Below, piece by piece: positions 1 through 9,744 of a DNA stretch of 64,000 bases (position 1 is the first letter of the stretch; every line of letters begins with the position of its first letter). Source of the DNA: Verrucosispora sp. NA02020 (GTDB lineage: Bacteria; Actinomycetota; Actinomycetes; Mycobacteriales; Micromonosporaceae); NCBI RefSeq assembly GCF_013364215.1, contig NZ_CP054923.1, forward strand, positions 6,014,001 through 6,078,000. The letters run 5' to 3'. The position numbers were made by a program, and so were the translations under genes. The notes beneath the pieces are model-generated. The model ran no database searches. It was not told the DNA's origin and saw only the letters and a program-made list of their open reading frames with translations.

Positions 1-134
1 GGCGTGAAGGCGTCGGCACCGACCCCGTACACGGTGTCGGTCGGCAGGACGACCAGTTCGCCGTTGCGCACCGCCTCGATGGCCGCAGCGATGCCGCGGT
101 CCCGGTCGGCGAGGGACCGGCAGTCGTAGAGCAT
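1..134 (-). CDS. tsaC: Threonylcarbamoyl-AMP synthase (Sua5/YwlC/TsaC), N-terminal part
   Basis: The gene runs off the left edge; only about 44 N-terminal residues are visible. They contain the LPTDTVYGVGADA block, the hallmark of the Sua5/YrdC/YwlC family that makes threonylcarbamoyl-AMP from threonine, bicarbonate and ATP for the t6A37 modification of tRNAs. The ATG lies inside the stop of prmC (minus-strand TGATG, 1-nt overlap), so translation is probably coupled. The prmC-tsaC order is widespread in Actinobacteria and supports the call. The rest of the protein cannot be checked here. Confidence 0.88.
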   Translation of the reverse strand, partial: MLYDCRSLADRDRGIAAAIEAVRNGELVVLPTDTVYGVGADAFT

Positions 135-1093
135 CACGAGGAGCCAGTCTGCCACGTGTCGGACGTCGCGGGTCGCCGGTGGTCCGTGCGACGGAACGCG
201 GTGGCGAAACGGGAGCGGCCGGCGAGGTCGTGGTGCGCGGTGATCGCGGTGTACCGGCCGTCGGCGGCGAGCAGGTCGGGCACCGACGCGCCGTGGGTGT
301 CGTCGTGCTCCACCCCGAGCGCACCACCGGGCCGCAGCAGGGCCGCCGCCCGCCGCAGCACCGGACGGATCACGGTCAGACCGTCGTCCCCGCCGAACAC
401 CGCCTCCGCCGGGTCGTGCCCGGCCACCTCCGGCGGTACGACCACCGCGAGCGGCACGTACGGCGGGTTGCAGAGCAGCACATCCACCCGGCCGACCAGC
501 TCCGCCAGCAGGTCCGGTGCGGTCACGTCGGCCGCCAGCACCTCGATCGGCCGGTCCCCCGCCGCCGCCCGGGTCGCCGCGTTGCGACGCAGCCAGGCCA
601 GCGCGGCAGGCGCACGTTCCACCGCCACCACGCGGGCGGTCGGCACCTCCTGCGCCACCGCCAACGCGATCGCCCCCGACCCGCTGCACAGGTCCACCAC
701 CACCGGCGTCACCCCGTCGGCCACCCGCTCGGCGGCCCGCTCGACACCCCAGCCGGCGAGCAGCTCGGTCTCCGGGCGGGGCACGAAGACGCCCGGCCCG
801 ACGGCCAGTTCCAGATGCCGGAAGCCGGCGCTCCCGGTGAGATGTTGCAGCGGTTCACGCCGGCAACGCCGGCTCACCAACGCCTCGAAACGGTCGCGTT
901 GCTCGTCGGTGAGACCGTCCGCGAGCGCCAGCCGTCCCCGGGGCACGGCCAGCACGTACGCGGCCAGAATCTCCGCCTCGACGCGGGCCGAGGGCACCCC
1001 GGCGTCGGCCAGCGCACGGGCGGCCCACGCCAGCACGACGGTGGGGCGCTCACGTCTCGTCCCTTCGGACGGGTGTTGCGGCACGGAGGTCAC
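134..1093 (-). CDS. prmC: Peptide chain release factor N5-glutamine methyltransferase
   Basis: This 319-aa SAM-dependent methyltransferase modifies the glutamine of the GGQ motif in release factors; its substrate RF1 is encoded 1.6 kb upstream in the same orientation. Visible motifs are the helical N-terminal substrate-binding part (about 20-95), GVFVPRPETELL (about 101-112), the SAM loop DLCSGSG (about 134-140) and the catalytic NPPY (209-212). The C-terminal 20 or so residues look like an extra tail. The GTG start has no clear Shine-Dalgarno sequence, so the true N-terminus may lie slightly inside. It overlaps tsaC by 1 nt. Confidence 0.93.
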   Translation of the reverse strand: MTSVPQHPSEGTRRERPTVVLAWAARALADAGVPSARVEAEILAAYVLAVPRGRLALADGLTDEQRDRFEALVSRRCRREPLQHLTGSAGFRHLELAVGPGVFVPRPETELLAGWGVERAAERVADGVTPVVVDLCSGSGAIALAVAQEVPTARVVAVERAPAALAWLRRNAATRAAAGDRPIEVLAADVTAPDLLAELVGRVDVLLCNPPYVPLAVVVPPEVAGHDPAEAVFGGDDGLTVIRPVLRRAAALLRPGGALGVEHDDTHGASVPDLLAADGRYTAITAHHDLAGRSRFATAFRRTDHRRPATSDTWQTGSS

Positions 1094-1167
1094 GCCATAA
1101 TCATGAGTCGTCGCGGTGCACGTGCATAAGCGGGTGCATCCGGCGACACACCGACGGGAGGTCGCGG

Positions 1168-2718
1168 GTGGGCTGGCTCGACCGGGTCGATGACCAGGTT
1201 GACGCCCTGACGAAGGCGCGGGCGTTGCAGGAGGTGAGCCGCTCGGCCGAGGCGTCCGCGCTCCTGGATCGGGTGCTGTGCACCAGCAGCGACTCCCGGG
1301 TCCGCGCCGACGCGCTCGTCCAGCGGCTCTCGGCGTTGATCAATCTCGGTCGTACGGCGGAGTACACCCGGGCGATCGAGGAGGCTTCCGCCGCCGTCCG
1401 CGACCTCGCCGAGCCGTACCTGCACGGCCACCTCAACGCGCTGGCCGCGCTGGCCGCCCACCACCAGGGCGCGCTGGACCGCTGCGTGACGCACCTGGTG
1501 AAGGCCGCCCGGGCGCTGGGCGCGGTCGACGACCCGGACCGCGACACCGCCTGGGGCTGGCACGACCTGGCGATGGCGTACTCCTATCTCAGCTTCCACG
1601 GGTACGCGCTCGGTGCGATCGAACGGGCCCGTCAGCTCGGCACCGCCGCCGGAATCCCGGAGGAGACCTTCGCCGCCCCCGGGATCCGGCTGCGCAACGC
1701 GGTCGCCCTGGACCACACCGGCGACAGCGACGGGTGCCTGCGGGTCCTGCGGGACGTCGCCACCGACCTGGACCGGTTCGTCACCGCCGGCCGCGCCGAC
1801 CGGCTGCGGCCGAGCAGCCTGGCCGCGTACGGCTACGCGGCGGCCCGCCGGGCCGCCCTCGGCGACGTGATCGACTCGCCGTCCGGGGCCGACCCGGCCC
1901 GGTTGCTCGGCCACGGCGCGGACAGCGCCCGGGCCCGCGACATGCGCCAACTCGGCCAGGCATGCCTGGCGGTGGCGGCCGGTCGGCCGATCGAGGCGGT
2001 CACCCGCCTGGACGCCGTCCAGGTCTCCGCCGAGACGCTGGGCGCGGCCGAACCGGCACGCCTGCGCAGCATCGCGTTGGCCCGCGCCGGTGACCACGCG
2101 GCGGCACACCGCGCCGACCGGCTGGCCTTCCGGCTCGCCGCGCAACGACACGACCGGCTCCGCGACGTCTACATCGACGGCATCGCCGCCCGGATCGACC
2201 ACGAGGAGATGCGTCGCGAGGCGGCCCGGTTCGAGGGCGAGGCGCTGACCGATCCGCTGACCGGGCTGCCGAACCGGCGCCGTCTGGAGCGGTACATCGC
2301 CGCGGTGGTCGCCCGGGGCGAACGGGTGGTGATCGGCGTCTGCGACCTGGACGGCTTCAAGGCGGTCAACACCCGGCACGGCCACCACTCGGGCGACCTG
2401 GTCCTCCAGCGCGTCGCCGGGGTGATCAACCGGGTGATGCGCCGGGGCGACTTCGTGGCCCGCTACGGCGGCGACGAGTTCGTCGTGGTGCTGGCCGGTG
2501 CCGGGATGTCCGAGGCCGCCGAGGTGGCGCGCCGGATCGACGCCGCGATCCGGACCGAGGACTGGGAGTCGCTGGTGCCCGGCACGCCGGTCGGCGTCAG
2601 CATCGGCTTCGCCGAGGTGGGCGCCGCCGGGCCGGGACACCGCGACGCGCTCGGCGCCGCGTTCGAGGCCGCCGACCGCGAGATGTTGCAGGCCAAGGTC
2701 CGGCCGCGCAGCGCCTGA
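1168..2718 (+). CDS. TPR-like/GGDEF diguanylate cyclase, cytoplasmic
   Basis: This 516-aa protein has about 350 residues of helical, TPR-like repeats followed by a GGDEF domain. The domain shows DPLTGLPNR at its start, an intact YGGDEF active site (GGDEF at 434-438) and RRGD five residues upstream, which fits the RxxD inhibitory I-site. It should make c-di-GMP from two GTP and be product-inhibited. There is no signal peptide or membrane segment, so the TPR part probably senses a protein partner in the cytosol. The GTG start is preceded by GGGAGG. It is divergent from prmC and convergent with prfA, only 6 nt away. The ligand or partner is unknown. Confidence 0.88.
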   Translation: MGWLDRVDDQVDALTKARALQEVSRSAEASALLDRVLCTSSDSRVRADALVQRLSALINLGRTAEYTRAIEEASAAVRDLAEPYLHGHLNALAALAAHHQGALDRCVTHLVKAARALGAVDDPDRDTAWGWHDLAMAYSYLSFHGYALGAIERARQLGTAAGIPEETFAAPGIRLRNAVALDHTGDSDGCLRVLRDVATDLDRFVTAGRADRLRPSSLAAYGYAAARRAALGDVIDSPSGADPARLLGHGADSARARDMRQLGQACLAVAAGRPIEAVTRLDAVQVSAETLGAAEPARLRSIALARAGDHAAAHRADRLAFRLAAQRHDRLRDVYIDGIAARIDHEEMRREAARFEGEALTDPLTGLPNRRRLERYIAAVVARGERVVIGVCDLDGFKAVNTRHGHHSGDLVLQRVAGVINRVMRRGDFVARYGGDEFVVVLAGAGMSEAAEVARRIDAAIRTEDWESLVPGTPVGVSIGFAEVGAAGPGHRDALGAAFEAADREMLQAKVRPRSA

Positions 2719-2724
2719 GCGGCG

Positions 2725-3813
2725 TCAGCGGCGGGTCAGCTCCGGGTCGCCGGCCAGGCGGGCGGCCCGGTCCGCCTCACTGAGCGCGTCGAGCACGCCG
2801 TCCAGGTCGCCGGCCAGGGCCAGATCCAGGTTGTACGCGGTGTAGCCGATCCGGTGGTCGGTGATCCGGTTCTGCGGGAAGTTGTAGGTGCGGATCCGCT
2901 CCGAGCGGTCCACCGTGCGGACCTGCGCCTTACGCGCGTCCGAGGCGGCGGCGTCGGCCTGCTCCTGGGCGGCGGCGAGCAGCCGGGCGCGCAGGATCCG
3001 CAGGGCCTGCTCCCGGTTCTGCAACTGGGACTTCTCGTTCTGGCAGGAGACCACGATGCCGGTCGGCAGGTGGGTGATCCGCACCGCCGAGTCCGTGGTG
3101 TTGACCGACTGGCCACCGGGACCGGACGACCGGAACACGTCGATCCGCAGCTCGTTCGGGTCGATGGTGACGTCGACCTCCTCGGCCTCCGGCAACACGA
3201 GGACGCCGGCCGCGCTGGTGTGGATCCGCCCCTGCGACTCGGTCACCGGCACCCGCTGCACCCGGTGCACGCCGCCCTCCCACTTGAGCCGGGACCAGAC
3301 GCCGTTGCCCCCGTCGGGTACGCCCTTGGTCTTGATCGCCAGCGAGACGTCCTTGACCCCACCGAGGTCGGAGTCCTGGGCATCGATCACCTCGGTGAGC
3401 CAGCCCCGCCGCTCCGCGTACCGGGTGTACATCCGCAGCAGGTCACCGGCGAACAGCGCCGACTCCTCGCCGCCCTCACCGGCCTTGATCTCGACGATGA
3501 CGTCCTTGGCGTCGTGCGGGTCACGCGGGATGAGCAGCTCGGCCAGGCGTTCCTCCAGGGCCGGCAGCGTCGACGCGATCGTCTCCGCCTCGGCCGCGAA
3601 CGACGCGTCCTCGGCGGCCAACTCCCGTGCCGCTACCAGGTCGGCCCGGGCCTGCGCCAACTCCCCGGCGGCCTTGTGCAGCGGCACCAGTTCGGCGTAC
3701 CGGCGGCCGACCCGACGGGCGGTGCCCTGGTCGGCGTGGATGGCGGGGTCGGCCAGGCGCTTCTCCAACTCGGCGTACTCGTCGAGGAGGGCGGCCAGGC
3801 GCTCGCTGCTCAT
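2725..3813 (-). CDS. prfA: Peptide chain release factor 1
   Basis: RF1 (362 aa) reads UAA and UAG and triggers peptide release. It contains the PVT tripeptide within [14 protein letters not shown], the RF1-type PxT anticodon-like motif rather than the SPF of RF2, and the catalytic GGQ in [17 protein letters not shown] start it at the ATG giving [13 protein letters not shown], 11 nt after AAGGAG (3825-3830 on the complement). A longer in-frame extension exists but would read through the rpmE-prfA hairpin and is not family-like. It follows rpmE and precedes prmC, the enzyme that methylates it. Confidence 0.96.
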   Translation of the reverse strand: MSSERLAALLDEYAELEKRLADPAIHADQGTARRVGRRYAELVPLHKAAGELAQARADLVAARELAAEDASFAAEAETIASTLPALEERLAELLIPRDPHDAKDVIVEIKAGEGGEESALFAGDLLRMYTRYAERRGWLTEVIDAQDSDLGGVKDVSLAIKTKGVPDGGNGVWSRLKWEGGVHRVQRVPVTESQGRIHTSAAGVLVLPEAEEVDVTIDPNELRIDVFRSSGPGGQSVNTTDSAVRITHLPTGIVVSCQNEKSQLQNREQALRILRARLLAAAQEQADAAASDARKAQVRTVDRSERIRTYNFPQNRITDHRIGYTAYNLDLALAGDLDGVLDALSEADRAARLAGDPELTRR

Positions 3814-3860
3814 GCTGCGGATCGCTCCTTGGACGGCGGTGAGACCGGACGACAGACGGA

Positions 3861-3898
3861 CGACGCCCGCGTCCGGGAGAAACCGGACGCGGGCGTCG
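3861..3898 (-). terminator. Hairpin between rpmE and prfA
   Basis: Perfect 16-bp inverted repeat (3861-3876 and 3883-3898) with a 6-nt loop, just beyond the rpmE stop. There is no U-run, as is common in high-GC actinobacteria. It could terminate or attenuate transcription between rpmE and prfA. Confidence 0.6.
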
Positions 3899-3907
3899 GA
3901 CCAGGAG

Positions 3908-4132
3908 CTACTTGGCCTTCTTGGCCTGAACCTTGGCGTACTTCTGCTGGAACTTCGCGACCCGGCCCGCGGTGTCCAGGACACGCTGCTTGCCCGTGTA
4001 GAACGGGTGGCAGGCGCTGCACGTCTCGACGTGGATCGCGCCGCCCTTCGCGGTGCTGCGGGTGGTGAAGGTGTTGCCGCAGGAGCAGGTGACGTTCGTG
4101 GTCACGTACTCCGGGTGGATGTTGGACTTCAT
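3908..4132 (-). CDS. rpmE: 50S ribosomal protein L31, zinc-binding (C+) form
   Basis: This 74-aa ribosomal protein begins MKSNIHPEY and has Cys16, Cys18, Cys38 and Cys41 (CSC ... CSAC), the zinc-binding set of the C+ L31 type. The HPFYTGKQ segment is the family signature. A Zur-controlled Cys-less paralogue often exists elsewhere; none is in this window. The ATG was chosen over a long upstream extension because it gives the exact family length and has GAGGCGAG just before it. It lies between rho and prfA, the usual actinobacterial order. Confidence 0.97.
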   Translation of the reverse strand: MKSNIHPEYVTTNVTCSCGNTFTTRSTAKGGAIHVETCSACHPFYTGKQRVLDTAGRVAKFQQKYAKVQAKKAK

Positions 4133-4401
4133 CTCGCCTCGGTCCTCTCGTCGTGGTCGCCGGGTCGCCCTCGCGCGCCAGTACGCGCGAACGGGGCGTG
4201 AACCGGAACCGGTGGCCGATTGACCAGTCTGCCATGGGGCCCGGCAGACCCGCGAAGCGGGCCGTACCGGCTGATCGACCAGGTCAACGCCGGACCCGTC
4301 CCCGGCATTCCCCGCGCGGGCTCGCGCATTCCGACCTGCCGGAGGCGGTACGCGAGAGGTCGATGGGGCCGCCGTGGCGCAGGAGAGAACCCCGGCGGGT
4401 A

Positions 4402-4442
4402 CGTCGAAGGGGCGCGACCGTGTCGGCCGCGCCCCTTCGACG
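4402..4442 (-). terminator. Rho-gene terminator hairpin
   Basis: 15-bp inverted repeat (4402-4416 and 4428-4442) with an 11-nt loop, starting 18 nt after the rho stop on the minus strand. The remaining 269 bp to rpmE hold no convincing gene and probably carry the rpmE promoter. Confidence 0.65.
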
Positions 4443-4460
4443 AGTGTCACCCGGTGGAGG

Positions 4461-6536
4461 TCACTCCCCCGGCGTCGACTTGGCGATCTGCATCAGGAAC
4501 TCGATGTTGGTGCGGGACTGCTTGAGCCGGTCCAGCAGGAGGTCGAGCGCCGCCTGCGAGTCCAGCGAGTGCAGCACCTTGCGGAGCTTGTGCACGATGG
4601 CCAGCTCCTCCGGCGCGAGCAGGATCTCCTCCTTGCGCGTACCGGACGGGTGGATGTCGATGGCCGGGAAGGTCCGCTTGTCGGCGATCTTCCGGTCCAG
4701 CTTCAGCTCCGCGTTACCGGTGCCCTTGAACTCCTCGAAGATGACCGTGTCCGCCATCGAACCGGTCTCCACCAACGCGGTGGCGAGGATGGTCAGCGAG
4801 CCGCCGTTCTCGATGTTCCGGGCCGCGCCGAGGAACCGCTTCGGCGGGTACAGCGCGGTGGAGTCGATACCACCCGACATGATCCGGCCGCTGGCCGGCG
4901 CCGCCAGGTTGTACGACCGGCCGAGCCGGGTCACCGAGTCGAGCAGGACGACCACGTCGTGACCCAGCTCGACCAGGCGCTTGGCCCGCTCGATCGCCAG
5001 CTCGGCGACGGTGGTGTGGTCCTGCGGCGGACGGTCGAACGTGGCCGCGATGACCTCGCCCTTCACCGACCGCTGCATGTCGGTGACCTCTTCGGGCCGC
5101 TCGTCCACCAGCACCACCATCAGGTGGCACTCCGGGTTGTTGTGCGTGATGGCGTTCGCGATCGCCTGGAGCACCATCGTCTTACCCGCCTTCGGCGGCG
5201 AGACGATGAGTGCCCGCTGGCCCTTGCCGATCGGCATGACCAGGTCTATCACCCGGGTGGTGAGGATGTGCGGCTCGGTCTCCAGCCGCAGCCGCTCCTG
5301 CGGGTACAGCGGGGTGAGCTTGTAGAACTCCGGCCGACGCTTGGCCTCGTCCGGCTCCATCCCGTTGATGGTGTCCAGCCGGACCAGCGGGTTGTACTTG
5401 TCCCGCCGCTGCTCGCCGTCGCGTGCCGCGCGGACCGCGCCGGTGATCGCGTCACCACGCCGCAGTCCGTACTTCTTGATCTGGGACATCGAGACGTACA
5501 CGTCGTTGGCACCGGCCAGGTAGCCGGTGGTCCGGACGAAGGCGTAGTTGTCGAGCACGTCGACGATGCCGGCCACCGGGACGAGTACGTCGTCCTCGCT
5601 GACCTGCGGCTCACGACCGCTGTCGGTGCCGCCGCCCTCGTTACGGTCGCCACGACCGCGTCGGCGGTCCCGGAAGCGGCTGCGCCGGCTACGCCGACCG
5701 CCGCCCTCGTCGTCGTCACCGTCGTTGTCCCGATCGACCCGCTGCCCGCGCTCGCCCCGGTCACCCCGGTCACCCCGGTCGTTGCGGTCGTTGCGGTCAC
5801 CCCGGTCACTACGGTCGGTGCGCTCGCCGCGGTCACCCCGCTCGGTGCGCTCGCCCCGCTCGGTGCGGTCAGTGCGCTCGCCCCGCTCGGTGCGGTCGCC
5901 ACGGTCGCCCCGCTCCGCACGCTCGGCGCGGTCGGTGCCACGCTCGGCGCGGTCGGTCTTCTCCGCGCGGTCGGTGCCGCGCTCGTTGCGCTCGCCCCGC
6001 TCCGCACGGTCGCCACGCTCGGCGCGGTCGTTCCGCTCCGCACGCTCGGCGCCGCGCTCGCGGCCGGACCGGCCCTCGGTGCGCTCGCCGGTCTCGGCGG
6101 CGGGCTCCTCGGTCCGGGGCTCCTCGGTCCGGGGCTCCGCAGCGGCGGTCCGGCTGCGCCGGGTCCGGCTACGTCCCTCGGTCTCGACGCTCGCCGCCGG
6201 CTGCTCGGTGCGGCGCTCGGCCTCCGGCCGCTCACCCGCGTCGCGGACCTCCGCGTGAACCTCCTCGCGGACCGGTGCGGCGGCCGCCGCGACCTCGGCC
6301 CGTGGTCGAGGGGCCCCGGCGGCGCTGCCCTGGCGCTCGGAGATCGCGCTGATCAGCTCGCCCTTGCGCATACGAGCCGTACCCGAGATGCCGAGCGACG
6401 CGGCCAGGCTCTGTAGCTCCGGCAGCAGCATCGCCGACAGGCCGGTGCCGCTGCGCCGACGCCGGGCAGGGGCAGCGGTGGTGGCATCGCCAGCGACGTT
6501 GGAAACATCCGACGTCACGTCGGTGGTGTCGCTCAA
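4461..6536 (-). CDS. rho: Transcription termination factor Rho with long charged N-terminal insertion
   Basis: This is the hexameric RNA-dependent ATPase/helicase for factor-dependent termination (691 aa; about 420 in E. coli). The Rho N helix-extended domain is at about 29-75. A low-complexity insertion of roughly 200 residues follows, dominated by RGDR, ERGD, RNDR and TDRAER repeats. The RNA-binding domain begins around [15 protein letters not shown], and the ATPase core has Walker A PPKAGKT (Lys452). Actinobacterial Rho proteins typically carry such insertions, which in Micrococcus and Mycobacterium affect RNA binding. It is preceded by about 300 bp of non-coding DNA that may hold a leader. 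Confidence 0.97.
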   Translation of the reverse strand: MSDTTDVTSDVSNVAGDATTAAPARRRRSGTGLSAMLLPELQSLAASLGISGTARMRKGELISAISERQGSAAGAPRPRAEVAAAAAPVREEVHAEVRDAGERPEAERRTEQPAASVETEGRSRTRRSRTAAAEPRTEEPRTEEPAAETGERTEGRSGRERGAERAERNDRAERGDRAERGERNERGTDRAEKTDRAERGTDRAERAERGDRGDRTERGERTDRTERGERTERGDRGERTDRSDRGDRNDRNDRGDRGDRGERGQRVDRDNDGDDDEGGGRRSRRSRFRDRRRGRGDRNEGGGTDSGREPQVSEDDVLVPVAGIVDVLDNYAFVRTTGYLAGANDVYVSMSQIKKYGLRRGDAITGAVRAARDGEQRRDKYNPLVRLDTINGMEPDEAKRRPEFYKLTPLYPQERLRLETEPHILTTRVIDLVMPIGKGQRALIVSPPKAGKTMVLQAIANAITHNNPECHLMVVLVDERPEEVTDMQRSVKGEVIAATFDRPPQDHTTVAELAIERAKRLVELGHDVVVLLDSVTRLGRSYNLAAPASGRIMSGGIDSTALYPPKRFLGAARNIENGGSLTILATALVETGSMADTVIFEEFKGTGNAELKLDRKIADKRTFPAIDIHPSGTRKEEILLAPEELAIVHKLRKVLHSLDSQAALDLLLDRLKQSRTNIEFLMQIAKSTPGE

Positions 6537-6832
6537 TGGATTCCTTCCCTCGATAAGGCCGGGACTGCCCGGAATCGACTAACAGGTGGCCGGGCGGCCT
6601 CGGTGCACCCGCCTCGCATGACGCTTCGCGGGAGTCTGTGACACAGCAGCCGGTCGGTCGCCCGACCCACCAGGAAGCTGGTGAGCGGGTTTCGCCGTCT
6701 GCGGCGACCAGTGAAGACTGCGGTGCGGCGTGTGCCTAGGCAGGGGTGACGGGCTTACCGCCGAGAGCTTCGGGGGTGCGCCGACCCGCAGGAGATCGCA
6801 TGCTTCGCGGCTGTGCTAAGTCTAGAGCGTAA
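6537..6832 (-). other. rho upstream region, no gene seen
   Basis: This 296-bp gap separates thrB from rho. It is noticeably less GC-rich at its thrB end (a TCTAGAGCGTAATCAAC stretch near 6820) and likely contains the rho promoter and a long 5' leader. Rho is often autoregulated through its leader, but I see no conserved RNA fold that I can name. Confidence 0.4.
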
Positions 6833-7777
6833 TCAACTCTTCCGACCTGCGGCAACAGGGTCCCGCTCCGCGTGTCCGAGTCTACCCTGCTCGACCTGCG
6901 CGCCGGGCACGTCTATCGGCAACCGCAGAATCTGCCATTCTGTTCCCGCGTCGAAGCCTTCCGGCAGCTCAGACAGGGCGAGCACGGTCGGTCCGGCACC
7001 ACTGACCACGGCTGCCACACCGGCCGCACGCAACTCCTCGACCACTGCGGCCGTACCCGGCATCGACGATGCGCGATAACTCTGGTGCAACCGGTCGACG
7101 GTGGCCGGCAGCAGCAGACCCGGCTCCGTGGTCAACGCGTGCACCAGCAGCGCCGCCCGTCCGGCGTTGAGCGCGGCGTCGGCGTGCGGCACGGTCGCCG
7201 GCAACGCCGCCCGCGCCGACGCGGTCAGTCCGCGCTCGGTCGGCACCAGCACCGTCGGGTGTACGCCCTCGGCCACCGGCAACGACAACGCCCGCGCACC
7301 GCCGGACTCCGTCCAGGCCAGCGTGAACCCGCCGAGCAGGCAGGGCGCGACGTTGTCCGGATGCCCCTCGATCCGGGCGGCCAACCGCAACGCGGCGTCC
7401 TCGTCGAGCCGCTGCTCCCCGTCGACCACCAGGGCACGGGCCAGCAGCACACCGGCCACGATCGCGGCCGAGGAGGAACCGAGGCCACGCGCCTGCGGGA
7501 TCCGGTTGACACACTCCAACGCCAGCCCGGACGGCTGGCCGCCGAGCTCGTCGAAGGTCGCCCGCATGGCGCGTACCACCAGGTGTCCGTCGTCGACCGG
7601 CAGGTCGTCGGCGCCCTCACCGGCCACCGACACGGTCACGCCACCCGCCGTCACCTCGGCGGCGACGTCGTCGTAGAGCGCGAGGGCGAGGCCCAGGGCG
7701 TCGAAGCCGGGACCCAGGTTCGCACTGGTGGCGGGGACCCGGACCCGGACCGGGCCGGCGGCGAATGTGGTCGGCAC
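6833..7777 (-). CDS. thrB: Homoserine kinase
   Basis: This GHMP-family kinase phosphorylates homoserine to O-phosphohomoserine, the substrate of threonine synthase. It shows VRVRVPATSANLGPGFDALG at the N-terminus and the ATP-binding loop GLGSSSAA at about residues 93-100. I start at the GTG giving VPTTFAAG because TAGCAT (complement of 7785-7790) sits exactly 7 nt upstream, as expected of a leaderless transcript; an ATG three codons upstream (7786) is the alternative. Unlike the common hom-thrC-thrB arrangement, it lies about 9 kb from thrC, beyond an efflux block. Confidence 0.93.
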   Translation of the reverse strand: MPTTFAAGPVRVRVPATSANLGPGFDALGLALALYDDVAAEVTAGGVTVSVAGEGADDLPVDDGHLVVRAMRATFDELGGQPSGLALECVNRIPQARGLGSSSAAIVAGVLLARALVVDGEQRLDEDAALRLAARIEGHPDNVAPCLLGGFTLAWTESGGARALSLPVAEGVHPTVLVPTERGLTASARAALPATVPHADAALNAGRAALLVHALTTEPGLLLPATVDRLHQSYRASSMPGTAAVVEELRAAGVAAVVSGAGPTVLALSELPEGFDAGTEWQILRLPIDVPGAQVEQGRLGHAERDPVAAGRKS

Positions 7778-7903
7778 GCCGCCCATGCTAGGGCCCCACC
7801 GGCGACGCCCGACGCGCTGCCCGCCCCCTGGGACGCACCTCGCGCCCGGCACCCTTGCCCACAGGTCCTAGTCTGCCCAGACCGACGGCTTCGGGAGGAC
7901 TGC

Positions 7904-8380
7904 GTGAGCGACGTCAGATATCTGCTGGTGCAGGTGGCGATGGATCTGCCGACGTTGATGGTGCTGATCACCGGAGGCGTGCTGGCGACGTCCGCCCGGG
8001 GGCGGCTGCCGGGAGCGGCCCGTCGTCTGCTGCTGGCCGGGCTCGCCGTCCTGCTGGCCGCCACGCTGATCAGCCTCGTGTGGTCGGTCGCGTTGCCCTG
8101 GGCGGTCACCGGGGGTACCGCCCGGTTCAGCGCGCTGTCCCTGGTCGTCGGGGTGATCAACGCACTGCTCTTCCCGGCCGGAGTCGGGCTGCTGATCGCG
8201 GCCGCGCTGGTCGGCCACCGGAGGGCGCCGGCACCGGGCGCCGCCGCACCGGGCGCCCCCACGGCCTGGGGTCCGCCGCCAGCCGACGCGTACCGACCTC
8301 CGGCGGACGCGTACCAGCCGCCGGCCGACCCGTACGGACCTTCGGCGGACCCGTACCGGCCGCCCACCGTCACGCGCTAA
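7904..8380 (+). CDS. Small membrane protein with proline/tyrosine-rich tail
   Basis: This 158-aa protein has three or four hydrophobic segments (about 12-30, 42-65 and 75-105) and a cytosolic-looking tail made of repeats such as DAYRPPADAYQPPADPYGP. The GTG start lies 5 nt after GGGAGG (7893-7898). I do not recognise a family. Pro/Tyr-rich tails of this type are common in actinobacterial membrane proteins and may be interaction surfaces. It is divergent from thrB and convergent with the MFS gene. Confidence 0.75.
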   Translation: MSDVRYLLVQVAMDLPTLMVLITGGVLATSARGRLPGAARRLLLAGLAVLLAATLISLVWSVALPWAVTGGTARFSALSLVVGVINALLFPAGVGLLIAAALVGHRRAPAPGAAAPGAPTAWGPPPADAYRPPADAYQPPADPYGPSADPYRPPTVTR

Positions 8381-8390
8381 CGGGGCGGGT

Positions 8391-9635
8391 CTACCGGGTC
8401 CCGGTCTCGGCGACGGTCGGCGCCGGGGCGGCGAGCGAGAGCCGTCGGGTGGCCACCCGCCAACCGATCGCGTACGTCAACGTGACCAGGCCGCAACTGG
8501 CCAGCACGATCCGTTCGTCCACCACGTCCACCACGGCGGCGACCGCGAGCTGGCTGACCGAGATCGCCAGGGTCGCCAGCATCATGTCGGTGGCGAACAC
8601 CCGGCCCCGTAACCGGTCCGGCACCTCGCCCTGCAACGCGAAGTTCGACATCACCCAGTTGCTGCCGCCGGCGAAGTGCGCCACGAAGACCAGCACCAGC
8701 ACCAGCGGGAACCAGGGCACCACCGAAGTGCCCAGATAGGCCAGCCCGTACGCCGACATGGACAGTGCCAGTCCGGGCAGCAGCCAGGCCCGGTTGGTCA
8801 GTACCCGGCGCATCAGGATCGGGCCGACCAGCGCGCCCGCGCCGCGTACCGCGAACAGCAGGCCGGTGCCGAGCGCGCCGACCCCGTACACCCCGGCCAG
8901 CAACGGGAAGACGGTCAGCACGCCGTTGCCCAGGCCGACCGCCGACTTCACCGTCACCAGGGCCAGCACCCGTGGGCGGTGCGCGATGTAGCCCAGCGCC
9001 TCGCGGATCGCCGCCCAGGTCTGCGGCGGTGCCTGGTCCTGCTCGCGCGCCGCCTGGAGGGGCCGGCGGATGCGGGTGGCCAGCAGCGCGGCGAGCACCA
9101 GCGCGACCGCGGCGACCCAGAAGCAGACGTACGGCCCGGCGGCGGCACTGAGGACCCCGCCGAGGGAGGCACCGACGACGGTCATGGTGCCCCAGGCCGA
9201 CCCGGCCACCGCGTTGCCCGCCGCCAGCTCGTCCGCGTCGAGCACGTTCGGCAGGGCCGCCTGCGCGGCCGGGGAGTAGAACGCCTTGGCCACCGCGATC
9301 ACGCCGATACCGAGCATCGCCAACCAGGCCGTGCCGGCATCGCGTACGCCGAGCAGCAGCAGGGCGCCGACGAGCGCGGCGACGTTCGCGGCGATCATGA
9401 TCGTACGACGGTCGAAGCGGTCGGCGACGGTCCCGGTGTACGGCAGCAGCAGCGCCACGATGCCGGTGTCCACGGCCAACACGAGCGCGCCCCACACGCC
9501 ACTGCCGGTGAGCTGCGGCAACAGGACCAACAGCGGCACCATCACGAACCAGTCGGCGCCGAAGACCACCAGTTGAGCCAGGAAGAGACTGCGGAAGTTC
9601 CGGTTGCGGGTGATGACCCCGACGGTGGACGCCAC
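8391..9635 (-). CDS. MFS transporter (drug/efflux-like, 12 TM)
   Basis: This major facilitator superfamily protein is probably a proton-driven exporter. It has about 12 hydrophobic segments, a GTVADRFDRRT loop between TM2 and TM3 matching the MFS motif-A position, and a domain-swap loop near LQAAREQDQAPP. I place the start at the GTG of VASTVGVITRNRNFRS because TAGGGT lies 7 nt upstream (leaderless pattern); an upstream ATG at 9686 would add 17 residues. Its substrate cannot be inferred. It lies downstream of the RND gene, separated by a palindromic repeat. Confidence 0.85.
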   Translation of the reverse strand: MASTVGVITRNRNFRSLFLAQLVVFGADWFVMVPLLVLLPQLTGSGVWGALVLAVDTGIVALLLPYTGTVADRFDRRTIMIAANVAALVGALLLLGVRDAGTAWLAMLGIGVIAVAKAFYSPAAQAALPNVLDADELAAGNAVAGSAWGTMTVVGASLGGVLSAAAGPYVCFWVAAVALVLAALLATRIRRPLQAAREQDQAPPQTWAAIREALGYIAHRPRVLALVTVKSAVGLGNGVLTVFPLLAGVYGVGALGTGLLFAVRGAGALVGPILMRRVLTNRAWLLPGLALSMSAYGLAYLGTSVVPWFPLVLVLVFVAHFAGGSNWVMSNFALQGEVPDRLRGRVFATDMMLATLAISVSQLAVAAVVDVVDERIVLASCGLVTLTYAIGWRVATRRLSLAAPAPTVAETGTR

Positions 9636-9694
9636 GAGCCGGACCCTACCCGGCCGTACTCCCCCGGTGAGTCGGGGCGCGGACACCCGGATGT

Positions 9695-9744
9695 AAGGAG
9701 GGGTCCCCTGCTAACGCCTCGTGCATAGCAGGGGACCCCTCCTT
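9695..9744 (+). repeat. Extragenic palindrome, family A copy 1
   Basis: 18-bp arms (9695-9712 and 9727-9744) around the 14-nt loop aacgcctcgtgcat. The element ends directly next to the stop codon of the RND gene (TGA on the complement of 9745-9747). Five further copies lie in the window (34283, 37842, 43488, 45117, 52006). Confidence 0.9.

Noticed and set aside
2725..3984. Longer prfA start at 3984
   Set aside because: Would read through the 16-bp terminator hairpin and add about 57 non-homologous residues.
4374..6416. Plus-strand ORF across rho with [12 protein letters not shown] repeats
   Set aside because: Reverse-strand reading of the repetitive Rho insertion.
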